Below, piece after piece: positions 53,566 to 61,595 of a DNA stretch of 64,000 nucleotides. Position 1 is the first letter of the stretch, and the number at the start of each line of letters is the position of its first letter. The position numbers were made by a program, and so were the translations under genes. Source of the DNA: Blastopirellula marina (lineage in GTDB: Bacteria; Planctomycetota; Planctomycetia; Pirellulales; Pirellulaceae); assembly GCF_002967715.1 (NCBI RefSeq), contig NZ_PUIA01000069.1, positions 124,001-188,000 on the forward strand. Direction: 5' to 3'. The notes under the pieces were generated by a model that ran no database searches, was not told where the DNA came from, and saw only the letters and a list, made by a program, of their open reading frames with translations.

Positions 53566-53808
53566 ATGAACGATACCCAAAAACGCTGGCAACTGTTGAT
53601 CATTGCAAACATCGTTTGCCTGGCTGGGGGATGGTGGTACTCGCAAGGGCACGCGGCACCGCCGGAAACGAAACAGCCATTTGCCAACGCGGTACAACAG
53701 CGAGAATCGATGATTCGACTCTTGCAGGAATCGAATCAACTCCTGCGCGAGCAAAACATGTTGCTCAAGTCTGGCAAATTAAAAGTTCAAGTCACGGAAT
53801 CGAAGTAA
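53566..53808 (+). CDS. Small membrane-anchored protein in the pilus cluster
   Basis: An 80-residue protein from ATG 53566, with a strong ribosome site (AAAGGAG, about 8 bases upstream). One membrane helix ('WQLLIIANIVCLAGGWWYSQ') is followed by a charged coiled-coil ('QQRESMIRLLQESNQLLREQ'). It lies 18 bases after the PilX-like gene and 4 bases before the next pseudopilin gene, so it is an operon member. A structural accessory role is inferred. Confidence 0.75.
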   Translation: MNDTQKRWQLLIIANIVCLAGGWWYSQGHAAPPETKQPFANAVQQRESMIRLLQESNQLLREQNMLLKSGKLKVQVTESK

Positions 53809-53812
53809 ATCG

Positions 53813-54433
53813 ATGCTCGCTACGACGACAAGTAATTCGCTCCAACCGCCGCGCATGCGTCGTGGGCTGACGTTGATCGAGATCTTGATCACCGTGGCGA
53901 TCCTGGGGATCCTGGCCGCGGCCATCATTCCCCAATTCGGTGCGACCGCCCCGGACCAGGTACGGGGTGCGGCACAGATCGTTGCGGCCGACATGGAATA
54001 TGCCCGTTCGCTGGCGATTTCTAACAACTCGACCTACCTGGTCACCTTTCACAAAACACGAAATGGCTACGTCCTGACCCATTCCGGTACGAATACCTCG
54101 CTGGATACCTTGCCGGACAATCCATTTCGCAAGCCTTCGGATGATGAGAAGTCGCTGATCGTGCTCCTCTCAGATTTCCCGCACGTCGGCTCAGGTGCCA
54201 GAATCGGTGCAATCGTCACAGACGAACCATCGCCCCAAGAGGTCACTTCGATTGAATTCGACACGCTCGGTCAGACCACGCGAAAGCAACCTACACTTAT
54301 TTGGCTTTCCTCCAGGGCTGGGGCGGAGGAGATCTACTTGCCGATCGAGATCAATCCGGTAACCGGGCTGACCACCATTGGCGAGATCACGAACGTGGCC
54401 CCAAACATTTTGAGCGCAAAAGCCTCGACCTGA
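53813..54433 (+). CDS. Pseudopilin, GspH/FimT-like
   Basis: A 206-residue protein with prepilin signal 'RRGLTLIEILITVAILGILA' (cleavage G|L, E5). The following domain ('ARSLAISNNSTYLVTFHKTR' and 'IEFDTLGQ') matches the GspH/FimT fold, including the typical 'S.. L.... N..v.l' strand pattern. It is the third prepilin of the block and lies 65 bases before pilM. Confidence 0.88.
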   Translation: MLATTTSNSLQPPRMRRGLTLIEILITVAILGILAAAIIPQFGATAPDQVRGAAQIVAADMEYARSLAISNNSTYLVTFHKTRNGYVLTHSGTNTSLDTLPDNPFRKPSDDEKSLIVLLSDFPHVGSGARIGAIVTDEPSPQEVTSIEFDTLGQTTRKQPTLIWLSSRAGAEEIYLPIEINPVTGLTTIGEITNVAPNILSAKAST

Positions 54434-54498
54434 TCGTACGCCAGCCGAACTTTAGCGGCCGCGTCCGTGGCCCGGCTTTCGGTTTCCCTACGACTGCT

Positions 54499-55566
54499 AT
54501 GATTCGGCTTCCCTTAGCTCGCTACAACCCGATCGGCATCGACATCGGTTCTAAATCGATCAAGATGATCCAGTTCGCTAAGGACTACAGTTCGATCCAA
54601 GAAGCGACGTCCGTCGACTTTCCGGAAGACGTATCGGCCGAGAAGGACTTCGACACCTATTTAGACGTGTTGAACCAAACCCTCCAGCGTGCGCGGACGG
54701 GCCATAATTTCCGTGGGAACGACGCGATCATCTGCATTCACCAACGCGATTTGTTCCTGCATAACATTCGCGTCGGAAAGAACGACACCAAAGCCCTGTC
54801 CAACATCGTTCACCAGGAAGCGGCCGACCGCATTCCTTACTCCATGCTCGATGCCGAAATTCGCTTTGTCGAGTCCGAAGAGATTCGCCAAGGCGAGCAG
54901 ATCCTGCGTGAAGTCATCATCATGGCCTGCTTCCGACCCAAGCTCGAAGCGATTCTCGAAACGTGCGAAAAGAGCGGTTTCCGCCCCGTTTCGGTCGATG
55001 TCGAACCGATGGCCATCTTGCGATCGTTTACCACCCAATACCGGCGCGAAGCCGACGAAGAGGACCGTGTCATCTACCTTCATGTGGGCTATACCAACAC
55101 GCTGGTCATCATCGCCCAGGGGAAGCAGGCACTGTTCGTCAAGTACATCGATGTCGGCGGGCGGCACTTCGACGAAGCCGTTGCCCGGCAACTCGACATG
55201 AGCTTGTCCGACGCCGTCAACCTTCGCAAACACAACTCCGACCGTCGCCGTTCGCAGCAGACACCGGAAGTCGAACGCAGCGTTATCAACGCCATGCGAG
55301 ACGAACTCGAACGTTTGCAGTCCGAACTGGCCATGTGCATTCGGTACCATAGCGTGACATTCCGCGGCAAGCCGCTGGTCCGCATGGTTCTCTCCGGCGG
55401 CGAAGCCACCGAGTCTCTCCGCACGGAACTACAGCGTGTCACCGGAATCGAAACCGATTTGGGCGACCCACTGCGTATTTACGAAACAAGTCTGAACCTT
55501 GGCCGACGTTCGCAATGGGATGTCGCCGCGGGTCTGGCTGCCCGGCAGTTGGGAGGCTCGAAATGA
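54499..55566 (+). CDS. pilM: PilM, actin-like pilus assembly protein
   Basis: A 355-residue cytoplasmic actin-like protein. ATG 54499 is chosen; upstream codons in frame overlap the previous gene. ATP-binding elements are present: 'NPIGIDIGSKSIKMIQ' (phosphate 1), 'VIYLHVGYTNTLVIIAQGKQ' and 'LSGGEATESL' (adenosine). PilM binds the N-terminal tail of PilN inside the cell. The overlap of its stop with the next start (ATGA) is typical of the pilMNOPQ set. Confidence 0.92.
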   Translation: MIRLPLARYNPIGIDIGSKSIKMIQFAKDYSSIQEATSVDFPEDVSAEKDFDTYLDVLNQTLQRARTGHNFRGNDAIICIHQRDLFLHNIRVGKNDTKALSNIVHQEAADRIPYSMLDAEIRFVESEEIRQGEQILREVIIMACFRPKLEAILETCEKSGFRPVSVDVEPMAILRSFTTQYRREADEEDRVIYLHVGYTNTLVIIAQGKQALFVKYIDVGGRHFDEAVARQLDMSLSDAVNLRKHNSDRRRSQQTPEVERSVINAMRDELERLQSELAMCIRYHSVTFRGKPLVRMVLSGGEATESLRTELQRVTGIETDLGDPLRIYETSLNLGRRSQWDVAAGLAARQLGGSK

Positions 55567-56294
55567 CTTCCGACGAAATCGAATTCTTGCCGAAGAAGTA
55601 CCGCGAAAAACGCAAGAGCCACAACTTTCAGGTCTCGCGTTTGCTGTTGATCGTCGTGATCGTGGCAGGCATGTCAGCCGTCCTGCTGTACCAACTGGCA
55701 TCGCTGCATGCGGTGAATCTTCAAGTATCAGCGCTCGACTCGCAGCACGAAAAGATCATGCAACTGATGCAGGAAGTCGAACGCAGCCGAGCGGAGGTCG
55801 CCGTCAAACGACATCACGCCAAGCTGCAGACTTTCCTCGACCATCCCTATCCGAAGTCGCAGATCATCGCCGCGATCGCTAACCCGCTTCCAACCGAGAT
55901 CACCATCACGCGGCTGCAGGTCACGGTCGAACAGCTGGCTGCTACCAGCGCCAAGCCTCCTTCCGAAAAGGGAAAGAGCGTTCCGCAAGGACACCCGATG
56001 GTATTAGACCTCAAGCAACTGATCGGCGAAGCCAAAGCGCATCGCTGCACGGTCGAAGTCGAAGGAACCACCGACGATACTTCGTGCCTGTACACGTTTC
56101 TCGCCTCGCTTCACCAGGCCGAGATTATCGAGTCGGCCAAAATCGAGTCGATCGACCCCCATCAAAAGTCGGACGGTAGCGAGTTCTCGAATTTCACCGC
56201 CCATGTCAAAGTCAAACGTGGCTACCTGAATCACTTCGAGACCCTCGTAGGCCGCACGATCGAAGCCGCGCCCCTTGCCGAGGGCATCCGATGA
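55563..56294 (+). CDS. PilN-like inner-membrane assembly protein
   Basis: A 243-residue bitopic protein from ATG 55563, which overlaps the pilM stop. A short cytoplasmic N-terminus ('EIEFLPKKYREKR', similar to the PilN INLLP segment that binds PilM), one membrane helix ('LLLIVVIVAGMSAVLLYQLAS'-like), a coiled coil and a C-terminal ferredoxin-like domain follow. It overlaps the PilO-like gene by 4 bases. Confidence 0.82.
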   Translation: MTSDEIEFLPKKYREKRKSHNFQVSRLLLIVVIVAGMSAVLLYQLASLHAVNLQVSALDSQHEKIMQLMQEVERSRAEVAVKRHHAKLQTFLDHPYPKSQIIAAIANPLPTEITITRLQVTVEQLAATSAKPPSEKGKSVPQGHPMVLDLKQLIGEAKAHRCTVEVEGTTDDTSCLYTFLASLHQAEIIESAKIESIDPHQKSDGSEFSNFTAHVKVKRGYLNHFETLVGRTIEAAPLAEGIR

Positions 56295-56839
56295 AATTAG
56301 ACCTGACCAAAAGTTCGACCTCGATCCTGCTGGTAATCCTGGGACTGCTGGCCACCTTCGTGATGCTGGTTTACCTGCCGCTTAATCGAAGCATCGCCGC
56401 GGCACACGACGCGCTGGAACTGAAGCAATCGCTCGTCAGCCAGGAAGAGTCGCTGCTAGCACAAATTCAACGCCACGCCCAAGAGCTGGAAGATGTGAAA
56501 GCGTACACCAAGGACTGGGAAGAAGTCCCCAACGCGAACTTCTACCTCAGCCAACTACTGGGCGAGATCTCGCAGCACGCCAAGCAAGCCGGCACCGACG
56601 CGCTGCGTCTGGAACCAGGCCAGGTTATCGAGATGCAAGCAGTGCAGCGTATCCCGGTGCGGCTGGGCTGCAGCGGCACCTTTCAAGAGATTCACGACCT
56701 TGTCGGCAGGATCGAAAGCCTGCCGTATAAGATCTGGCTTCGCCAAATCGAGCTAGCACCCAAGAGCGAGCAACAACGCGACCTTACCTGTGAGATGGAA
56801 TTTGAGGCTTTTATCGTCTCGGTAAAGAATTCGCATTAG
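56291..56839 (+). CDS. PilO-like inner-membrane assembly protein
   Basis: A 182-residue bitopic protein. One membrane helix (about 10-32), a coiled coil (40-75) and a ferredoxin-like C-terminal domain ('PVRLGCSGTFQEIHDLVGRI', a PilO-type pattern) are seen. It starts inside the PilN-like gene (ATGA overlap) and probably dimerises with that product in the periplasm. Confidence 0.83.
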   Translation: MKLDLTKSSTSILLVILGLLATFVMLVYLPLNRSIAAAHDALELKQSLVSQEESLLAQIQRHAQELEDVKAYTKDWEEVPNANFYLSQLLGEISQHAKQAGTDALRLEPGQVIEMQAVQRIPVRLGCSGTFQEIHDLVGRIESLPYKIWLRQIELAPKSEQQRDLTCEMEFEAFIVSVKNSH

Positions 56840-56877
56840 GAAGACTATTCCGTAAGTCCGATAAGACGAAAGAAGAG

Positions 56878-57582
56878 ATGCCCCGGTATCTCGTCCAAAC
56901 TGTGAATATTCAAAAACATACCAATCAACTGACTCGAGAAATCAAACGGAATCCTGCCAAGGCAGCGGTCCTGGGTGGTTTGCTTTTGGTCGCTATCTGG
57001 TTCTGGTACCCTCTCGTCCAAAAATGGATGGGCAGCGGCACCCGCAGCGTGGCGAACAAAACCGAGGAGCAAGACCTGGTCATCCCACAGGCGACAACAC
57101 TTCCCACCCCGGAAGCGTCTGCGGCCCCCAAGCAGGCTCCTATCGGCAAAACCGACTGGCGATCGATTGCCCAGCAGATCAGTGACGATCCCTGGATGAA
57201 GAAGGGAACGTTACGCCACGAGAACTTCGATCCGTTTTTTCCTGAGCCGGAACCCAAGACGATCCTGACCTCGACCCGTGTCGAGACAGACTCGACTCCC
57301 GATTTGGACGTGCCGCCGGAAACGGCCGGACTGGTCGTTACGTCGGTCATCGTGGGTGGTCGCGTTCCCATTGCCCGAATCAATAACCAGAACTACCGCG
57401 TCGGAGACACCATCCGTGCCACCGATGCCAACATCCAATACACGCTCGTCCAAGTGCACCCATGGGGCGTCTCGTTAAAGGGATCTCAACGAGTCCATGA
57501 GTTGCCCATCGACGAAGTAACCCTGACGGACAATCACCGATTGGTCCTCCGCAACGGAAACTTGATTTCCCCCGAGAACTGA
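56878..57582 (+). CDS. PilP/GspC-like protein
   Basis: A 234-residue bitopic protein. A cytoplasmic start, one membrane helix ('AAVLGGLLLVAIWFWYPLV'), a Pro/Thr-rich linker and a C-terminal beta domain (about 150-225; 'VTSVIVGGRVPIARINNQ' and 'YRVGDTI') that resembles the homology region of PilP/GspC. Such proteins link the inner-membrane complex to the secretin, whose gene follows 25 bases later. Confidence 0.75.
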   Translation: MPRYLVQTVNIQKHTNQLTREIKRNPAKAAVLGGLLLVAIWFWYPLVQKWMGSGTRSVANKTEEQDLVIPQATTLPTPEASAAPKQAPIGKTDWRSIAQQISDDPWMKKGTLRHENFDPFFPEPEPKTILTSTRVETDSTPDLDVPPETAGLVVTSVIVGGRVPIARINNQNYRVGDTIRATDANIQYTLVQVHPWGVSLKGSQRVHELPIDEVTLTDNHRLVLRNGNLISPEN

Positions 57583-57607
57583 GATCCGCCATCGACATGG
57601 AAGTCGA

Positions 57608-59743
57608 ATGAAAAAATTTCTAATTCTATCGCTGCTGCTGGTCAGTACCTCTGGCGGGATTGCCTTGGCAATCTTCCTGGAGTCGTGCGATTTATCTCAG
57701 TGGGAACTCCCGACATTCCTGGCCCAGCAAACGCAAGTAGTCGCGCCGGCGGATCCCCAGCCTGAAGTCGCTATCACTACGCCAACGGTACACATCGATC
57801 CGGCCGTTCGCCCCGCCTCGCAAATCGAACTCGAACCACGCGTGACGCAGCAGTTCGATCTCGAAGCGATCAAGAAGACCCTGGAAGACTCGCAGGCCAC
57901 GCAGCAAAAGATGGCCGACTCGCAAAATCGTTCGTGGGAAGTCGTGAACAAGGCGATCGATTCCATGAAGGAAGTCGCCACTTCCAAAGTCGAAACCAGT
58001 AAGCCCGAAACGCAAACCACCGCCGTGCAAGCTCCGCTGCCGGTGGAAGAAGCTCCGGCACCCAGCCCCAGCGACAACCTGCTGCCGCGTCCCACGCAGC
58101 CCCGCATCATCCCCGATGAAGGGGACGACAAGCTGACGATCGTGATTCAAGACAGCGACATACGCGAAGTCCTGGAACTGCTCAGCGAACAAGGGCAACT
58201 CAACATTCTGCCCAGCCAAAGCGTGCAAGGCACCGTCTCCGCTTCCCTCACCAAGGTCGACGTTCGCACGGCACTAGCCGCCATCTTGCGTTCGACCGGG
58301 TACGTCATGCAGCAAGAAGGGGACTTCATCTACGTCGGCACGCCGGCAGACATGCAGAACATGCAGCGTCTGCAAGACCAGATCGGCACACGCATCTATC
58401 GCCTGAAATATATCCGGGCCATCGAAGTGCAGACGCTGATCACCCCCATGCTGACCGAATCGGTCGGTTCGCTCAGCATTTCCACCGAATCGAAGATAGG
58501 CATCGCCGCCGACGCCAACAACCCCGGCTCCGACGACTACGCCGGCGTCGAAACGGTCATCATCCGCGACTACGAACAGAACCTCGCCAAGATCGACCGC
58601 GCGATCCTCGAGATCGACTGCCGACCGCTGCAAGTTGCTATCGAAGCAATGATTCTCAGCGTGCAACTGGATGACTCGCTCGACATGGGCGTCAGCTTTG
58701 AAGCACTCCGCCAGAACAACAACATTCGTCTGATCTCCGGGTTTCCTCCGCAAAGTCTCGCCTCGTTGGATCTCACCGAAGGGGGGCTCAAGCTCGGTTA
58801 CCTCGACGCCAACTTGTCGCTGTTTGTCGAAGCGTTGGAAGCGGTCGGCGAAACCAACGTGATCGCCGCGCCTCAACTGCTGGTATTGAACAAGCAACGC
58901 GCTGAAATCCTGATCGGTGAACAAAAGGGCTATATCAGCACGACCGTCACCGAAACGGCCTCGACCCAGTCGGTCGAGTTTCTGGAAGTGGGTACGCAGC
59001 TGCGTATCCGTCCTTTCATCACCAACGACGGCATGGTTCGCCTGGATGTTCATCCGGAAATCTCGACCGGCGAAGTCCGTGTCGAATCAGGCCTCACCAT
59101 TCCCGACAAAGAAGTCACCCAGGTCACCACCAACATCATGTGCCCCGACGGCAAAACGGTGGTCATTGGTGGTCTGATCAAAAGCAGCCAAACGAAGTCA
59201 ACTTTCCAGATCCCTTACCTGGGCAGCTTGCCGGGGGCAGGGCTCCTCTTCCGTCAAAAGCATGAAGAACTCGAACGCCAGGAACTGATTGTTCTGATCA
59301 CGCCACGTATCGTCGATCCGAACCACATCAACAACGACGGCGAAAAGGCACGCGACCTGTTCGAGTTGCAGCACGAATACAGCGCCGACAAGATGAGCCC
59401 GCTCAGCAAGCGGCACATTGGCCGCAACTACTATCGCCTGGCCACCTCGGCCTGGGCCACCGGCGATGCCTATTCGGCCCTGCGATACGTCAACCTGGCG
59501 ATTCACTACGACAACCAACTGCTGGAAGCGGTTGCCCTGCGTGACGAGATCACCACCCAGACCGGCCTGGGAGACCGCACGGTTCATTCCCACTTGAAAG
59601 AAGGCCTCGCTCCATGGAACCATCCCCATGGTGTGCAAGTCTCGCCGTGGCACCTCGACCAGATCGAATCAGGCCCGCCGATTTCGTCCGACTACCAACC
59701 GCCGGAACTGATTCCCAATCCGCGGATTGTCCCCCATCAATAG
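57608..59743 (+). CDS. Secretin (PilQ/GspD family)
   Basis: A 711-residue outer-membrane channel with signal peptide (about 1-21). A coiled-coil/low-complexity region (80-165) leads to N-domains ('IVIQDSDIREVLELLSEQ', 'IYRLKYIRAIEVQTLI') and a complete secretin domain (about 330-575) with 'IAAPQLLVLNKQRAEILIGEQ', 'VGTQLRIRPFI' and 'VVIGGLIKSSQTKS', 'PYLGSLPGAGLLFR' and 'LIVLITPRI'. A TPR-like helical tail (about 590-660) then a Pro-rich end are extra. It should form the exit gate for the machine encoded before it. Confidence 0.94.
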   Translation: MKKFLILSLLLVSTSGGIALAIFLESCDLSQWELPTFLAQQTQVVAPADPQPEVAITTPTVHIDPAVRPASQIELEPRVTQQFDLEAIKKTLEDSQATQQKMADSQNRSWEVVNKAIDSMKEVATSKVETSKPETQTTAVQAPLPVEEAPAPSPSDNLLPRPTQPRIIPDEGDDKLTIVIQDSDIREVLELLSEQGQLNILPSQSVQGTVSASLTKVDVRTALAAILRSTGYVMQQEGDFIYVGTPADMQNMQRLQDQIGTRIYRLKYIRAIEVQTLITPMLTESVGSLSISTESKIGIAADANNPGSDDYAGVETVIIRDYEQNLAKIDRAILEIDCRPLQVAIEAMILSVQLDDSLDMGVSFEALRQNNNIRLISGFPPQSLASLDLTEGGLKLGYLDANLSLFVEALEAVGETNVIAAPQLLVLNKQRAEILIGEQKGYISTTVTETASTQSVEFLEVGTQLRIRPFITNDGMVRLDVHPEISTGEVRVESGLTIPDKEVTQVTTNIMCPDGKTVVIGGLIKSSQTKSTFQIPYLGSLPGAGLLFRQKHEELERQELIVLITPRIVDPNHINNDGEKARDLFELQHEYSADKMSPLSKRHIGRNYYRLATSAWATGDAYSALRYVNLAIHYDNQLLEAVALRDEITTQTGLGDRTVHSHLKEGLAPWNHPHGVQVSPWHLDQIESGPPISSDYQPPELIPNPRIVPHQ

Positions 59744-59756
59744 TTAAGTCGTCGCT

Positions 59757-60278
59757 ATGCTCACACGTTCGGTCACCTTGTTGATTCTGACGGCTACGAT
59801 TGCTCAAAGCATCGGCTGCGCCATTTCGCCGTCGATCCGCCAGGCATTCATGGACCCAGGCAAAGAGCAGCGCGAGCGCAAGCAAGAGATTCATCGCCTG
59901 GTTGACCAGCGGCATATCCAAACACGTCTGCAAGCGGCCTCGGCCATGCTCGATGCCGGTCGTTATGCCGACTGCGAACGTGTGCTGGCCGAGATCGAAA
60001 AGATCGACCCCAACTGCAAAGAGATGGTCCTGGTTCGCGGCGAAGCGTTGATGGCCCAAAACAAGTTTGCCGAAGCCGCCGCAATCTATGATAAGGTTCT
60101 CCAGGCTCACCCCGCCGACGCCAATCTGCATCACTTGCATGCGGTGGCCCTCGAACTCTCTGGCGACTCAGTCTCGGCCATGCTGGCCTTTCAACGGGCC
60201 GCGGAACTCTCGCCGGACAGCTCATTGATTCAGCTCAGCCAGATTCGCACCGAAGCCCCTGGCACGACCACGCGCTGA
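59757..60278 (+). CDS. TPR lipoprotein
   Basis: A 173-residue lipoprotein; the lipobox is 'QSIGC' with lipidated cysteine near 21. The mature part carries about three TPR units ('ASAMLDAGRYADCERVLAEI', 'GEALMAQNKFAEAAAIYDKV', 'AVALELSGDSVSAMLAFQRA'). It lies 13 bases after the secretin stop. A PilF/PilW-like pilotin role, helping secretin assembly, is plausible from position and fold, but is inference. Confidence 0.85.
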   Translation: MLTRSVTLLILTATIAQSIGCAISPSIRQAFMDPGKEQRERKQEIHRLVDQRHIQTRLQAASAMLDAGRYADCERVLAEIEKIDPNCKEMVLVRGEALMAQNKFAEAAAIYDKVLQAHPADANLHHLHAVALELSGDSVSAMLAFQRAAELSPDSSLIQLSQIRTEAPGTTTR

Positions 60279-60334
60279 CCTCTAAGCTACAAACGAACCG
60301 CGTTTCGTTACCTTAGCATTGTTAGCCGCGCGTC

Positions 60335-61447
60335 ATGAACATCCTGGCACTCGAGCCCTATTACGGCGGCAGCCATCGTGCCTTTCTCGATGGCTGGATT
60401 GCCCAGAGCCGCCACGCGTGGACCTGTTTGACGCTGCCTGCCCACCACTGGAAATGGCGGATGCGGCACGCGGCGATCACGTTTGCGGATGAGATCGCAC
60501 AGCGCCCTGACACGCACTTCGACGCGATCTTCTGCACCGACATGCTGAACCTGGCCGCGTTCCGCGGTCTGGCTCCACAGCCAATCGCGAGCCTGCCGGC
60601 GATCGTCTACTTTCACGAGAACCAGCTAACCTACCCCGACGATACGCGCACCCAGCGTGACTTCCATTACGCATTCGATAACTTCCAAACCCTGCTGGCC
60701 GCCGACCAGGCCTGGTTCAATTCCGCCTACCATCGCACCGAGTTCTTCACGCAGTGCCGGGCATTCCTGAAAAAGTTTCCCGACTACACGTTAGATGCTC
60801 ATCTCGATCGCGCGCACGAGAAAACCATCGTCGCAGCGCCAGGCCTGCCTGAGATCACGCCGAATCAACGAGACCACAACTTCGCTTGTCCGCATATCGT
60901 GTGGGCGGCACGCTGGGAGAAGGACAAGAACCCCGAAGGCTTCTTCGCCGCGATGATCGAACTAAAGCAGCAAGGTCAACCCTTTCGCTTGAGTGTCGTG
61001 GGAGAGTCGTTCCGCGATACGCCGCCGATCTTCGAGCATGCCCGCGAGCTTCTGGCCGATCGTATCGACCAGTGGGGCTTTCTTGCCAGCCACGACGATT
61101 ATCTTCAGCTACTTCGCACCAGCGACCTCTTCGTCTCGACCGCCGTGCACGAGTTCTTCGGCATCTCAGCCGCCGAGGCGATTCTCGCCGGAGCCATGCC
61201 CATCTTGCCCAATCGCTTGGCCTATCCCGAGCTTGTCGACGGCCAGCCGAACTTACTCTACGACGGCACAACCGCCGGCCTGATCGCGCACCTGCGAAAG
61301 CTGTGCGAGGACGAGGCCTTCCAAGCGGCTGCGACGGGGCAACTATCACTGGTCACCCAGAAGCTCGATGCCCTGCGTTGGTCGCAACTGGCTCCCGTGT
61401 ATGACGAACATCTGCAGCGGGTCGTCGATCGGACGACTGCCCGATAG
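60335..61447 (+). CDS. DUF3524/glycosyltransferase 4-type protein, likely queuosine-tRNA mannosyltransferase
   Basis: A 370-residue cytoplasmic glycosyltransferase with two Rossmann domains. The N-terminal domain opens 'MNILALEPYYGGSHRAFLDG' and contains 'HHWKWRMRH' and 'YFHENQLTYP', all typical of the DUF3524/GTDC1 family. The C-terminal GT-B half has 'AARWEKDKNPE' and the nucleotide-sugar region 'VSTAVHEFFGISAAEAILAG' with E-x7-E. GTDC1 (QTMAN) mannosylates queuosine in tRNA-Asp; that assignment here rests on family resemblance. It lies 56 bases after the TPR lipoprotein. Confidence 0.85.
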   Translation: MNILALEPYYGGSHRAFLDGWIAQSRHAWTCLTLPAHHWKWRMRHAAITFADEIAQRPDTHFDAIFCTDMLNLAAFRGLAPQPIASLPAIVYFHENQLTYPDDTRTQRDFHYAFDNFQTLLAADQAWFNSAYHRTEFFTQCRAFLKKFPDYTLDAHLDRAHEKTIVAAPGLPEITPNQRDHNFACPHIVWAARWEKDKNPEGFFAAMIELKQQGQPFRLSVVGESFRDTPPIFEHARELLADRIDQWGFLASHDDYLQLLRTSDLFVSTAVHEFFGISAAEAILAGAMPILPNRLAYPELVDGQPNLLYDGTTAGLIAHLRKLCEDEAFQAAATGQLSLVTQKLDALRWSQLAPVYDEHLQRVVDRTTAR

Positions 61448-61595
61448 GGGGACCGCGCAACGGTAATCCTTTTGACAAACCAGCCCTCTTCCAGTAGGCT
61501 GAGATCGACATCAAGCCCGAATTGCCATGCACACTGAATAACTCTTCTTCCTCTTGGCAATTCCCCATCCCGCCCCTTAGAAGATCCGTGCCCTT

